DNA of 64,000 nt. It comes from Kiloniella laminariae DSM 19542. GTDB taxonomy: Bacteria > Pseudomonadota > Alphaproteobacteria > Kiloniellales > Kiloniellaceae. How positions within the stretch are numbered: the stretch's first letter is position 1; every line of letters begins with the position of its first letter. The stretch is taken from the NCBI RefSeq assembly GCF_000374005.1, contig NZ_KB893135.1, positions 1-64,000 of the forward strand. The letters run 5' to 3'. Positions 52,643 through 62,759 of this stretch are shown in pieces. A program made the translations under genes and the position numbers. The notes beneath the pieces were generated by a model. That model searched no databases. It saw only the letters and a program-made list of their open reading frames with translations, and was not told where the DNA came from.

Positions 52643-53986
52643 TCAACGCGGAAGGAAAGAAGATATTTGTGACCAGTCAAAAGGGACGAACTCCCCGTCG
52701 ACAAAAACTGTCGGCCAGACTTCATGACTGGCCTGATGCTCCTGCTGATCTAAATAGAGTGCATGTCCGGTACCGATATCAAACCTCCCAAGCTTTTCCA
52801 GTGCGTCAACGATATTATCCCGATTTGGCTCTTCTTTTAGGCTTTCCAGGGCCTTGATAAAGATACGGGCCGCGATATACCCCTCCAGACTGCCAAAAGA
52901 CTCAGGTTTCCCCGGCGCATGTTCGGCCAGAGCCTTGTGGTAGTCCCGGACAACAGGCACCAGCAGGTCTTTGGGATGGGGAACAACCTGGGTTACGATC
53001 ACCCCCCTGGAATAATCCACAGTCTCGTCGTGCTCTATTTCAAATGTTGTCAGCGCGTTTCTTGCCGCTTCACCCTCCTGCGCAAATTCGTGAATAGCCA
53101 TCGGCTCTTCTGTCAACTCGCGCGCCAGCGAACTGCTGCCGACAAAAGAAACATTCAGAAACAGAGCTTTTATTCCTGCATCGCGGGCCAGATGGATAAA
53201 GCGTGCACTCGGCGCATAGGCCCCAACGATAATCACGGCCTTGGGTCTGGGTTCAGCCAGCAGAATATCTGCCAAGGCATTTTCCACAGCCAGTGTATTG
53301 CGTTCATAGCGTGCGTGCGTGATTGCCGCCGGGGAACTCAGGCCATGCTGCATCAACGCGGCAACCCCTCCAACATATCCAGCATCTCCATAGGAATCCC
53401 ACTGGGTAAAAAAAGCGACCTCCTCCGGCTTGACCCCACCTTGTTCGATCAGGGCTTCAACCATGGCCGAGGTTTCCTGAGCATAACTGGCCCGATAATT
53501 GACGATGTAACGATCCGGCGGGTTCTTGCGCAAGCCCCCGGCACCGCTAAAGGGCGCAAAAAACAGAACCTTGGCATCATTCACTATTGGCAAGGCGGCG
53601 ATGGCCGTTGGTGTTCCGACATTGCCGATAATTGCCAGAACATTTTCCTGATCAATAAGACCATGAATATTCGGCACGGTACGCACAGGCTCATAACCAT
53701 CATCCAGGGCAACCAGGCGAAGTTTTTTTCCCTGAATCCCCCCTTTTGTATTTTGCTCAGCCAGCCCGATCCGCACCCCCAGGTACATATTTTGCCCCAG
53801 ATCCGCGGCAGGTCCACTCAGAGCCGTTGACATCCCCAGCTTGATTTCTCTCACAAGACTTTCTGGGCCCTGATTTTCTGGACCCTGACTTTCTGGACCC
53901 TGACTTTCTGACCCGTCTGCCGCTTTGGCAAACGAACCTGTCAGGAAAAAAACCACCAGCCACAAACTGCACAAGAGCTGTGTCAT
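52643..53986 (-). CDS. periplasmic binding protein (branched-chain amino acid/Peripla_BP_6 type)
   Basis: 447 aa from the ATG at 53986, which gives a good signal peptide (LLCSLWLVVFFLTGSFAKA); starts at 54028-54031 would add 15 residues. The mature N-terminus has an acidic repeat linker (ESQGPESQGPENQGPES), then a two-lobe fold: IKLGMSTALSGPAADLGQNMYLGVRIGL, GKKLRLVALDDGYEP, VLAIIGNVGTPTAIAALPI, GYIAARIFIKAL. No permease genes follow; instead the histidine kinase gene does, suggesting a sensory role. The ligand is probably a small organic solute. Confidence 0.85.
   Translation of the reverse strand: MTQLLCSLWLVVFFLTGSFAKAADGSESQGPESQGPENQGPESLVREIKLGMSTALSGPAADLGQNMYLGVRIGLAEQNTKGGIQGKKLRLVALDDGYEPVRTVPNIHGLIDQENVLAIIGNVGTPTAIAALPIVNDAKVLFFAPFSGAGGLRKNPPDRYIVNYRASYAQETSAMVEALIEQGGVKPEEVAFFTQWDSYGDAGYVGGVAALMQHGLSSPAAITHARYERNTLAVENALADILLAEPRPKAVIIVGAYAPSARFIHLARDAGIKALFLNVSFVGSSSLARELTEEPMAIHEFAQEGEAARNALTTFEIEHDETVDYSRGVIVTQVVPHPKDLLVPVVRDYHKALAEHAPGKPESFGSLEGYIAARIFIKALESLKEEPNRDNIVDALEKLGRFDIGTGHALYLDQQEHQASHEVWPTVFVDGEFVPFDWSQISSFLPR
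53858..53912. repeat. 15-bp in-frame tandem repeat in the binding-protein linker
   Basis: Three clean copies (53858-53872, 53873-53887, 53888-53902) and a diverged partial fourth of an ACTTTCTGGACCCTG-like unit encode QGPES repeats just after signal peptide cleavage. Confidence 0.9.
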
Positions 53987-54167
53987 TCTCGTCACAGAAA
54001 AAAAATTCAAGGTGTCTGGCTGCGTCATCACTTTATTTATAAAGATGAACTTATTGCTTGATCCTAGTATCGCATATGTTGATATGCAGTTAACTCCTGC
54101 CAGAATTACTCAAAAGAACAGGCTCCTGTCAGAAAACCCTGACCGTGTGATCCTGCTTTATCGACCT

Positions 54168-54992
54168 TCAATTTACCAGATCCAGTGTGTCTGTTGTCCG
54201 GGCAACATAACCTTTTGTTATTTTATCAATTTCTCCCTGATCAGCGAGCCCCTGCAAAGTTACATTGAACTTTTCCCTCAACCTTTCCGACCCAGGCAAG
54301 CTCCGGGGAAAGATTACATAACCCTGATCCACACTGACCACAGATCCAGCGGCTATAACCTGATCTCGCTGTTCACCAAGATGTTCATGGCGGGCAATCT
54401 CGGCAACGATGATATCCTCGATGAAAAAATCTGCCCGGCCATTGAGCACCATCAGCCAGCAGCTTTTGATAAAGGGAGGACGGATACGCCGGATTTCTTT
54501 TGCGGCATGCATCCGGTCCAGTTGCTCCAGACCGCCATAGTGATGCGGCAGACATTCGGTCAAACCTGACAAACCCGACAGATCTGACAGATCTGACAGG
54601 CTATCAAATTCAACTTCAGCCTCGCGGCGGACAAATATCCTGCTCCGCCATTCAATCACCGGGTCACTGAACAGAAAAGCAGCTGACCTGACATCCGTGC
54701 GCAAATAAGGGAAAGTAGCAGCAAAATCGCCTTTTTCTGTCAGGACATAGCCTCTCTTCCAGGGCAGGAACTCAATGGAAGCTTCCAGATCCATCCTGGC
54801 AAAAACAGTGCGGACAACCTCGGTTACCAGACCGCCGCCTTCTTGTTGTTCTGCGGTAAAGGGAGGATAGTTTCCCGTAACCAGCTTCAGTTCACCCGCC
54901 TCGCCCTGCGGGGAAAAACAGACAGGAACAATCAGCGCAAAACTGCCCAGAAACCGGGTAATCTGCACAGATAGGCGCGGGATATCAAACAT
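54168..54992 (-). CDS. family-3 periplasmic solute-binding protein
   Basis: 274 aa. Signal peptide FLGSFALIVPVCFSPQGEAGE, then SBP_bac_3 features: LKLVTGNYPPFTAEQQEGGGLVTEVV, EFLPWKRGYVLTEKGDFAATFPY, FLFSDPVIEWRSRIFVRR. The segment that normally reads as a short linker before the second lobe is stretched to SLSDLSDLSGLSGLTE by four 9-bp repeats. Ends with a C-terminal helix (LQGLADQGEIDKI). An orphan like its paralogue at 46.8 kb, with no transporter genes nearby. Confidence 0.82.
   Translation of the reverse strand: MFDIPRLSVQITRFLGSFALIVPVCFSPQGEAGELKLVTGNYPPFTAEQQEGGGLVTEVVRTVFARMDLEASIEFLPWKRGYVLTEKGDFAATFPYLRTDVRSAAFLFSDPVIEWRSRIFVRREAEVEFDSLSDLSDLSGLSGLTECLPHHYGGLEQLDRMHAAKEIRRIRPPFIKSCWLMVLNGRADFFIEDIIVAEIARHEHLGEQRDQVIAAGSVVSVDQGYVIFPRSLPGSERLREKFNVTLQGLADQGEIDKITKGYVARTTDTLDLVN
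54562..54597. repeat. 9-bp in-frame tandem repeat in a binding protein
   Basis: Four copies (54562-54570, 54571-54579, 54580-54588, 54589-54597) of AnAnCTGAC-like units encode (S-D/G-L)n between the two lobes. Confidence 0.9.
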
Positions 54993-55123
54993 GGTTCTCC
55001 ACGATCATGAAAGGCTGTGACTACAATTTTATCCTTGTAAACAAGCCTAGCCGGAAGACCTTTTAGATTTTGTTAAATGCCAAGACCACCCTGCTTCTGC
55101 GCTCCGCAGAACCTGGTCGCTCG

Positions 55124-57295
55124 TCACAAAGCCGGAGCAGAACGCCGCAATACGCTGGCAGCTTCCCTGACAAAGCGGACATAGGTTGTATTTTTCCGCC
55201 CCGAGGCATCCACCAGTGTGATCTCGGTAAAGCCGGGTCCATCTGGTATCAGCCGGGGAGTAGTTGAAAATCCCTGAACCGCTTCTGTCTGGAACGGACG
55301 ACCGTTAATTATCCAGCGATAGGGACGGCTCCCCCCTTCAGCCTCGAGGGGAATTCCCCGCCCGGCCAGCTCCACCATATCCAGCGGGATCTCGGCCCCG
55401 GGAAGGGGAAAGAGAATACGCGGCCCCGGGCGACTTCGCTCCCCCCGGTCTGCCAGGGGCCTGTCGATATACTGCAGTCCCGGCGGCAAATTCGGGTTTT
55501 CCAGTGAAACAGTGACCAGTTTGGTTTTCGTCCTCCCCTCCCGGTTTTCCGGCAGGGCATCAAAAACCTCGAACATCAGCGGCGCAGCGGTTTTATAGCC
55601 GTAATGATCAGGATTAGGTGTTCCATCAGGGCGACCGATCCAAACTCCCACTGTAAAGGTTTCGTTAAACCCCAGCGCCCAGGCATCCCGGAACCCGTAA
55701 GAGGTCCCGGTTTTATAGGCGACGCTCTTCGCCTTGCCCGAAGCTGCAAAAACCGGGCGGTCAACCCCCAGCAGGATTTGGTGTATCTGGGCCCGGGCTT
55801 CCGACTTCAACAACGGACCATCTGGCTGTTGTTCCATAAAATTTTGCAGATCTTCCGGACCATAGACCAACGGGCGAACCATTCCGTCATCCGCCATTGC
55901 CGCATAAAGTCGCACCAGATCCTCCAGCTGCATCCCCACACCGCCAAGGGCAACTGGCAAGGCGGGTTGACTGTCATCAGGGAAATGCATCCCGATCTTG
56001 TCACGGCGTAACCGTTCTACAAAATTGACCGGACCAAGTCGTTCCAGTAACAGAACTGCAGGAACATTGAGCGATTTTCTCAGGGCGTCAGTCAGGTCAA
56101 CCTCGCCGTAATAGCGGTCCTGGAAGTTCTTTGGCACATAGGCACCGAAGGGACGCGGTGCGTCATTTACACGGCTGGCGGGATGGGCAAGCCCGCGTTC
56201 AAAGGCCAGACCGTAAATCAGGGGTTTGAGGGTCGATCCCGGCGAGCGCACCGCGCTTATCATATCCACCTGCCCCTGGTTTTCCTCTGATCGGAAGTCG
56301 GCAGAACCGATATAGGCCCGAACTTCCCGGGTGGCATTCTCCACCACCAGTACCGAGATACTCACCGCTGGCCCCAAATCGCTTGCCCCCCGCCTGACGA
56401 GCTGCTCAAGTCCCTGTTGCAGAGCCCCGTCAAGCGTGGTCTCGATCCGGTTTTTATCCGGCTGGCTCCGCTGCATCCGTTCCGCCAGAAGCGGGGCAAT
56501 AAAAGGCTGATCAGATCGCCCCCGAGGCAGTCCCTCCGCCAGCAGGCGCGTCAGATGTCCAGCCTCAAGCGTTAGAGATTCCGCAACCCGGGTCAGCACC
56601 TTGTCTCTTGCTGCCCTGGCCGCAAGAGGATGTCGATCCGGTCGCAGACGGGTGGGCGACTGCGGCAAAGCCACCAGCAATGCCGCTTCCGTTGGGGTCA
56701 GATTCCGCGGGGGACGCCCCAGCAGTACCTGTGCCCCGGCTTCCACCCCTTCAACATTGCCGCCAAAGGGGGCCAGTGTCAGATAGATCGACAGGATCTC
56801 TTCTTTGTTGTAGTGCCGCTCCAGCTGCAGCGCCCGGGCCATTTCAATCAGCTTGTTGGCAAGGGTACGCGGACGGGGCTCAAGCAACCGCGCCGCCTGC
56901 ATTGTCAGGGTCGAGGCACCGGAGACAACCCGGCCAGACCCCAGCATCTGTCCGCTGGCCCGGAGCAGAGCCAGCAGATCAACACCGGGATGCTCATAGA
57001 AACGCTTGTCTTCATAAGCAACCAGCATTGCCAGATAACCGGAATCAACATTGCTGCTCAGCACCGGCAGGCGAAAACTTTCATCCTTGCTCAGGTAATA
57101 ACGCAACGGCATTCCCTGACGATCCACCACCACCCGGGCCAAGTCCTGGTAACGGGCCAAATCCGGCGGGAACAATCGATCAAGGATTGCCGCTCCCCCG
57201 CCCAGCAGAAGGCCAAGCAACAACAGCACCACTGCAGAAACCTGCAATCGCCTGATCAGCTTCTCGATCCACTGGAACCGGGGTAAGGGCAACAT
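55124..57295 (-). CDS. pbpC: penicillin-binding protein 1C
   Basis: 723 aa. One N-terminal membrane anchor (VVLLLLGLLLGGGAAIL), glycosyltransferase 51 domain with YEDKRFYEHPGVD, GASTLTMQAARLL and KEEILSIYLTLAPFGGNVEG, transpeptidase domain with SPGSTLKP (Ser near 353), KSLNVPAV (SxN) and YKTGTSYG (KTG near 527), and a C-terminal PBP1C beta domain (WIINGRPFQTE). It polymerises and may crosslink peptidoglycan. It follows the alpha-2-macroglobulin gene by 55 bases, an operon conserved in many proteobacteria. Confidence 0.93.
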   Translation of the reverse strand: MLPLPRFQWIEKLIRRLQVSAVVLLLLGLLLGGGAAILDRLFPPDLARYQDLARVVVDRQGMPLRYYLSKDESFRLPVLSSNVDSGYLAMLVAYEDKRFYEHPGVDLLALLRASGQMLGSGRVVSGASTLTMQAARLLEPRPRTLANKLIEMARALQLERHYNKEEILSIYLTLAPFGGNVEGVEAGAQVLLGRPPRNLTPTEAALLVALPQSPTRLRPDRHPLAARAARDKVLTRVAESLTLEAGHLTRLLAEGLPRGRSDQPFIAPLLAERMQRSQPDKNRIETTLDGALQQGLEQLVRRGASDLGPAVSISVLVVENATREVRAYIGSADFRSEENQGQVDMISAVRSPGSTLKPLIYGLAFERGLAHPASRVNDAPRPFGAYVPKNFQDRYYGEVDLTDALRKSLNVPAVLLLERLGPVNFVERLRRDKIGMHFPDDSQPALPVALGGVGMQLEDLVRLYAAMADDGMVRPLVYGPEDLQNFMEQQPDGPLLKSEARAQIHQILLGVDRPVFAASGKAKSVAYKTGTSYGFRDAWALGFNETFTVGVWIGRPDGTPNPDHYGYKTAAPLMFEVFDALPENREGRTKTKLVTVSLENPNLPPGLQYIDRPLADRGERSRPGPRILFPLPGAEIPLDMVELAGRGIPLEAEGGSRPYRWIINGRPFQTEAVQGFSTTPRLIPDGPGFTEITLVDASGRKNTTYVRFVREAASVLRRSAPAL

Positions 57296-57350
57296 TCCTA
57301 TTTATATCTCACCATTCAGATTGTTTACCTGTCTCATTTTTTCCCCGAAT

Positions 57351-60300
57351 TTATTTCTCCACCGTGATCCCGGCCATTTCACCCCGGGCGTGGAATTGAG
57401 GCTGATACATGTCCTCGATAAACACACCGGGCTGGACGAAGCGTCCGGGTGTTACAGCCCTGACGATGTAGGCCAGCTTGAAAGTCTGGTCGCCCCAAAG
57501 GTTGATCGCCGCGACATAACGATCATCGCGCGCCATGACAAACTCTGTAAAACTCAGCTCCCCGAGAAATTCCAGCTCGTCCGCATTCCGGCCATTACCG
57601 ATTGCCGAATTTTCGATTTCAAACCCGGCGGGCAAAAGATCCACCACCAGGGCCTCGTGCCGGCTATCGCCAAGAACATGACCTTCAATTTCCACGACCA
57701 GCAGATCGTTCTGCTTGAGCTTCTCCGGCTCCAGATATTCTCCGTCCATGCTGTAGTAACGGCGCTTGATCCGGAAACCTTCTTCCACCGCGGGCAGATC
57801 AGCGCTCGGCACGCCCCGGATGGAACGGATAACCCGGAGACTGCCCTCGCTACTGTTGATCACATCAAGCTCCTGTGCCATCTGCTCAACTTCCCGACGC
57901 AGATAAAGCGGCGCCCGTCTTGGCGACTGTTCTTCGCCGTTCAACGTTACCGTCATATCGGTTTGTGGTGCTGTTGCCATGGCATGGGTTGCCTGTAACA
58001 GCCAGGCCTGTTCCTGGGTGCTGAAATAGCGCCGCTTGGTAAAGATCTCCTCCACCGCATTGCCCATTTCCTGCATTTTCTGGGTATCGTCCAGATTTTC
58101 ACTCATCAGGGCCAAAAGAGCTGCACCATCGCGCAGATCCGAGCCATAGTCGTGATACCACTGGTTCCAGGGACGCTCGAAAGTCATCGCCGACGCAAAC
58201 AGTTCGCCCGCCCGTTCTTTTTCCCCGGTAATGGCCAGAGCCGCCGCCAGCTGCCCCTTTGCCAGACGGGTTTCAAGGTTTCCGGCGTTCTGTTCAGCAA
58301 AATATCGCACCTCACTTGCCCGGACATCACCTGTCCGCGCCAGCACATAATACCCATAAGCCTGGGTTACCAGAACATGAGAGCGCGGATCAGGAGAGTA
58401 ACGGTCCTCCAGATAGCCTTTCAGCCAGGTTCGGGTCAGATTATAGGCCGCGGTCGGAACCTCGTATCCCTGTTCCCGGGCCCGTGTCAGGAAGTCAAAA
58501 GTATAGGCCGTCAGCCAGGGCTGGGCCGATCCAAAACCATGCCAGGTGGCAAAACTGCCATCCGGGCGCTGGCGCTCCAGTACCCGGGCAATGCCGCTGT
58601 CCACTTTGAACCGCAGGTCATTCCGGTCGAGGTCCTGGTCCCACTGCTCTGCCACATCGGCCAGATACAGCAACGGCAGGCTGGCACTCACGGTCTGTTC
58701 CGTACAGCCATAGGGATAGTGGTTCAGCTCCTCCAGCAGTCCCGGCACGTCAAAATCAGGACGGGTCGCCAGGGTCACACTCATCTCGGCAGTTCCAGGC
58801 AGGTAACTCTGGTTGCCTTCCTGATTGAGATTAAGTTTTTCCCCCGGTTTCAGATAGCTGACCAGACGATCGGTTACAAAAGGCTGTGCCGCACGCACGG
58901 CAATGTCCCATTCCCGATCAAATGACAGCGCCGGCGTTTCTGGATCACCGACCTTCTCTGCCGTCACCTGCATCGATATTTTGGCATCCCCGACTTTCTT
59001 GCCGCGCAACGGCAGTACGATATCACGTTTCCCGCCATCCTTGACGATAAAAGGGGGAATATCAAAGGTTGTCTTCTGGCTTGCCGTCTCCACCACACCG
59101 GTCTTGCCGCTGTTCGACAGCTCTACGCCATCGCTATAGTTAAAGCTCACCATCAGCTTCTGATCACCGCCGGAAAGGTTATGTACGGACAGGGTTGTCT
59201 CGGCTTCATCTCCCGGTGCAAGGAAGCGTGGCAACAGTAAATCGGCAACCACCGGATCGCGCACGATCATGTCGGCTGCATCAGATCCAACAGCATCACT
59301 GCTATAGGCAACGGCCATCAGGCGCAACTGCCCGGCAAAGTCCGGCAGCTCCAGCGTGATCACACCCTGACCTTTAGCGTCAAGCTCGACATCGCGTTCG
59401 AACAAAGCAACCGTTTTGACCGTGCGGGTATTGGTGCCTTTGGTGTTTTGCAGGGCAACACCGTCCCCCCCGCTGCGCAACTCACCCAGGGCGCCTTCTT
59501 CGCTGCGGATCAGACGGCCATAGATATCACGGATATCCAGCCCCAGAGAGCGCTGCCCGAGGAAATGTTTCGCCGGATCAGGACTTTGGTACCCGGTCAG
59601 CGCCAGAATGCCCTCATCTACCGCAGCAAGCACCACCCGAACGGAACCCGAAAGCTTTTCTCCCGACAATTTTTTAACCTGCAGCGGAATATCGATGCTC
59701 TGGCGAGGCAGGGTTACTTCCGGCGCGGTTATCTCAACAGCCAGCTCACGGTTCTTGCGCCCGATCGAAAACCATTCCAGCCCCATGGCCCGGATCGGCA
59801 ACAGCGACACCTTCCCGGCTTCGGGACGGAAAGCCGTGACCATCACATAAGCTCCCGGGCCCCAGTCATCTTCAACGTCGATCTCGACTTCAGAGCCCTC
59901 GGCATCCAGATCAATAACCTCGCTATAACGCAGGCGCTCGTTCACGACCGAGACCAGCGCCTTGCCTTCGAACGGGGCACGAACAAAAGCCTTGATTGTC
60001 TTGCCCGGCTCCAGATCTTTTTCAGAAAGGGTCAGCTCCAGCTGATCCGGTGTATTCGGCTGATCAGAAGCAGACCACCAGCCCGCATAAAAGCGATAAC
60101 TTGCCGTAGAGGTTCCATCGGCATCCCGGATATCCAGGCGATAGCGACCATAGCCCAGTGGCTGGCTGATTTCGGCCATCCCGCCTTTATCGCTGGTCAC
60201 TTCTCCCGCCGCAAAGGGCTTGTCATAATAATCACTGCGGGAATACCAGGAACCGTTCTGCCAATACCAGTTATAGTCGTACAGTTCCTCGACCCATTGA

Positions 60301-62759
60301 TAGGCGATCTTCCGGCCCTCAAGAACCTCACCTTCTCGCGACAGGGCAAGAACATCAAAGACCGCCTCTTCGTTTTCACCAAGACTGCCGGTGAAACGGG
60401 GTTTAAGACCGACTTCGACCTCGCGGGGACGAATGGGAATGCGCTTGATCCCGGTAACCGGGCGGCCGCCGCTGTCAAAAATACTGCCCATAAAAACTGC
60501 CTGGAGCGGGGTTGATACTTCGGGCATCCCCTCAAGGTTCCGGCTGATAGAGGCCTTGCCTGCCGCATCTGTTCTAAAGCTTTCGGTCGTAAACTGATGG
60601 GTTACAAAACCTTCCTGAATTTCGCCAAACTGGTAATCCTTGTAAGCGGGATAGGGTGTCGGGTTGGCCTCGATTGAAAAGGCCAGCTCCCCTTTCAGAT
60701 CAGCCGCGGGCGGACCAAAATAGAATTTCCCCTCAACCTGGAACTTGGCAAGGCTGTCAGCTGTCAGAAACGCATCGGCGTTACTCAGCTCGACCGCCAT
60801 CCGCTGCGGCACAAAGTCTTCCACCTGAAATCCTACCGAACCGAGAATGCTGCTATCTTCGCCCAGATGGGCTGTGACCTGCCAGGTTCCCGAACGCGCC
60901 GCGCCGGAAATCGGAATATCCAGTCCCAGTCCCCCTTGCCCGTCGCTGGTGATGGTTTTTTTCCACAGTTCGACACCACCGGGGCGCATGACCCGCAGGG
61001 TCAGGGGAACATTCCCGGCCGCTTTGGCTTCGGCATCGCGCAAAATGGCAGACAGCCGGACCGTTTCACCCGGGCGATAAACCCCGCGTTCGGTAAAGAG
61101 AAAAGCATCCATCGACTGCGGTGCCTGACGGCCGGAAACCCCGCGTTCGCTCAGGTCCAGTGCCGGACCATCAAGCTGAATAAAGTTATAATCCCCCTTT
61201 TCACTGCGGGCCGTCAGATAGGCGGGGCTGTTCCCGCCCTTGCCACGCAGCAGTCCGGGCGCAAAAGAAACCATACCCTGATCATCACTCTCAAGCGTGC
61301 CGAGGATCTCGTTGTTTCGCGCAACAAGCTCCAGCGTTACATCCTCCAGCGCTTCGGCACTTTCCAGCGAGCGGGTGAAAACATGCAGCCCGTCAGCTCC
61401 GGTAAAGCTGGTCAGCCCAAGATCAGATACCACCAGCCACTGGGTCGCCTGGGCTTGCCAGCGCGTTTCCTCATCGCGATCTGCCGGGCTTGCCACCAGC
61501 GCATAGATCCCCGGCTTGCGGGCTTCGCTCTTGGTCTCGAACAGCCCATCAAGCGGGATATTGGTCACCACTTCCCGGTTTGCCTGGCTGGCAATTTCTA
61601 CAGTTCCCTGCCAGACCAGCATCCCGCTGTTATATTCGATCTCCTGCTCCATATAGGCATTGAGGTCACTGCTCAGCAGCCCCTGAATCAGAACCGTATC
61701 CAGATTGCGGCTGCCAATACGATAGAGACTGAGCTGGACATCATCGTGATTGACCGTCTTCAGAGGCACAACATTGTTGCTTTGGGCAGGAAGCACATAG
61801 TTATCCCGGCCCAGCAGGATGCGCGACCGCATATCTCCAACTTTGAAAGACCGGGTTGTCGCCTGATAAAGCTTACCGCCTTCCTCACCGGGAAGACCGG
61901 CCTTGACCGTAACTTCATAGGTCTTGCCAAACTCCAGTCCGTTGAGGCAGATCCGCTCGCCAGCGACCGAAATGTCCAGATCGGTTTCTTCGCTCAGGCT
62001 CACATAGTCTTCGCCGTGAAACGCCGGGTCACGGGGCAACAGAGCCGAAAAGACCAGACAGGCATTGGGCTGCGCTTTTTCCAGATCGACCGCAATATTC
62101 ACAATTTTCAGATCATAGCGTTCGAGCAGGGTTTGATACCAGTTCTGCATCGACTCATTATTCGCAAGCTCAAGCCCTTTTCTAAAGAGATTAAGCCCCA
62201 GTTTGGAATCTCCCTGGGCAAGCGCTACTTGTCCCATGGAGAAAATAGTTGATGCCGTTTCTATGGCATAGCTGCTCAGTTCGTATGAACGATAAGCAGC
62301 TCCCATAGCAGCCTCATAGTTGCCTTCCCGCAGATACTGGTGGTACAAAGCCGCCCAGTTCGGCAAATGATCCGGATACTCAACCGCCCTGACCTCGAAG
62401 TGATATCCACTTTCCCAGCCACTGTCCTGATCAGGACTGATCATATCAGCATAGAGATCGCTGCCGCTCAGCTTCTGCTTGCGCTTCTCCTTGTCCTTGA
62501 ACCGGGCAACCAACTCTTTCAGCGTGCGCTCCAGCTTGCGGGCCTTGTCGGAATAATCAGGCACAACAAAATCCGGATCAATCAGTGATGCTTCTGTCTC
62601 GCTGCTCTCTACCGCCGCCACCGTTTCAGGTACGGCTTCGACTTGGGCATGAGCCACAGACAGCAGTCCACCCCCGCCTGGAACCGCAAAAGAAACCAGA
62701 ACGGTCATCAGAAAAAGCACAAAAAGCGTGGTCAACCTGCCAGCCTGAGAATATCGCAT
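57351..62759 (-). CDS. bacterial alpha-2-macroglobulin family protein (YfhM-like)
   Basis: 1802 aa. Signal peptide to about residue 38 (ending VAHA), then an N-terminal helical/TPR-like region, successive macroglobulin beta domains (including a typical TERGVYRPGETVRLSAILRDA) and the thioester domain HYPYGCTEQTVSASLPLLYLAD, whose CTEQ forms the internal thioester (Cys near 1354). It ends in a receptor-like beta domain. Such proteins trap proteases in the periplasm while PBP1C repairs the wall; pbpC is the next gene. It lacks a lipobox, so it is probably soluble rather than anchored. AGGAAAAATTCG precedes the ATG. Confidence 0.92.
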   Translation of the reverse strand: MRYSQAGRLTTLFVLFLMTVLVSFAVPGGGGLLSVAHAQVEAVPETVAAVESSETEASLIDPDFVVPDYSDKARKLERTLKELVARFKDKEKRKQKLSGSDLYADMISPDQDSGWESGYHFEVRAVEYPDHLPNWAALYHQYLREGNYEAAMGAAYRSYELSSYAIETASTIFSMGQVALAQGDSKLGLNLFRKGLELANNESMQNWYQTLLERYDLKIVNIAVDLEKAQPNACLVFSALLPRDPAFHGEDYVSLSEETDLDISVAGERICLNGLEFGKTYEVTVKAGLPGEEGGKLYQATTRSFKVGDMRSRILLGRDNYVLPAQSNNVVPLKTVNHDDVQLSLYRIGSRNLDTVLIQGLLSSDLNAYMEQEIEYNSGMLVWQGTVEIASQANREVVTNIPLDGLFETKSEARKPGIYALVASPADRDEETRWQAQATQWLVVSDLGLTSFTGADGLHVFTRSLESAEALEDVTLELVARNNEILGTLESDDQGMVSFAPGLLRGKGGNSPAYLTARSEKGDYNFIQLDGPALDLSERGVSGRQAPQSMDAFLFTERGVYRPGETVRLSAILRDAEAKAAGNVPLTLRVMRPGGVELWKKTITSDGQGGLGLDIPISGAARSGTWQVTAHLGEDSSILGSVGFQVEDFVPQRMAVELSNADAFLTADSLAKFQVEGKFYFGPPAADLKGELAFSIEANPTPYPAYKDYQFGEIQEGFVTHQFTTESFRTDAAGKASISRNLEGMPEVSTPLQAVFMGSIFDSGGRPVTGIKRIPIRPREVEVGLKPRFTGSLGENEEAVFDVLALSREGEVLEGRKIAYQWVEELYDYNWYWQNGSWYSRSDYYDKPFAAGEVTSDKGGMAEISQPLGYGRYRLDIRDADGTSTASYRFYAGWWSASDQPNTPDQLELTLSEKDLEPGKTIKAFVRAPFEGKALVSVVNERLRYSEVIDLDAEGSEVEIDVEDDWGPGAYVMVTAFRPEAGKVSLLPIRAMGLEWFSIGRKNRELAVEITAPEVTLPRQSIDIPLQVKKLSGEKLSGSVRVVLAAVDEGILALTGYQSPDPAKHFLGQRSLGLDIRDIYGRLIRSEEGALGELRSGGDGVALQNTKGTNTRTVKTVALFERDVELDAKGQGVITLELPDFAGQLRLMAVAYSSDAVGSDAADMIVRDPVVADLLLPRFLAPGDEAETTLSVHNLSGGDQKLMVSFNYSDGVELSNSGKTGVVETASQKTTFDIPPFIVKDGGKRDIVLPLRGKKVGDAKISMQVTAEKVGDPETPALSFDREWDIAVRAAQPFVTDRLVSYLKPGEKLNLNQEGNQSYLPGTAEMSVTLATRPDFDVPGLLEELNHYPYGCTEQTVSASLPLLYLADVAEQWDQDLDRNDLRFKVDSGIARVLERQRPDGSFATWHGFGSAQPWLTAYTFDFLTRAREQGYEVPTAAYNLTRTWLKGYLEDRYSPDPRSHVLVTQAYGYYVLARTGDVRASEVRYFAEQNAGNLETRLAKGQLAAALAITGEKERAGELFASAMTFERPWNQWYHDYGSDLRDGAALLALMSENLDDTQKMQEMGNAVEEIFTKRRYFSTQEQAWLLQATHAMATAPQTDMTVTLNGEEQSPRRAPLYLRREVEQMAQELDVINSSEGSLRVIRSIRGVPSADLPAVEEGFRIKRRYYSMDGEYLEPEKLKQNDLLVVEIEGHVLGDSRHEALVVDLLPAGFEIENSAIGNGRNADELEFLGELSFTEFVMARDDRYVAAINLWGDQTFKLAYIVRAVTPGRFVQPGVFIEDMYQPQFHARGEMAGITVEK

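Noticed and set aside
52919-53830. 303-aa plus-strand frame opposite the periplasmic binding protein
   Set aside because: Antisense shadow; the minus-strand gene has a signal peptide and full domain match.
60867-62252. 461-aa plus-strand open frame inside the alpha-2-macroglobulin gene (also 59448-60515)
   Set aside because: Exactly antisense to a strongly supported gene, composition typical of reverse reading of GC-rich codons, no family similarity, no ribosome site.
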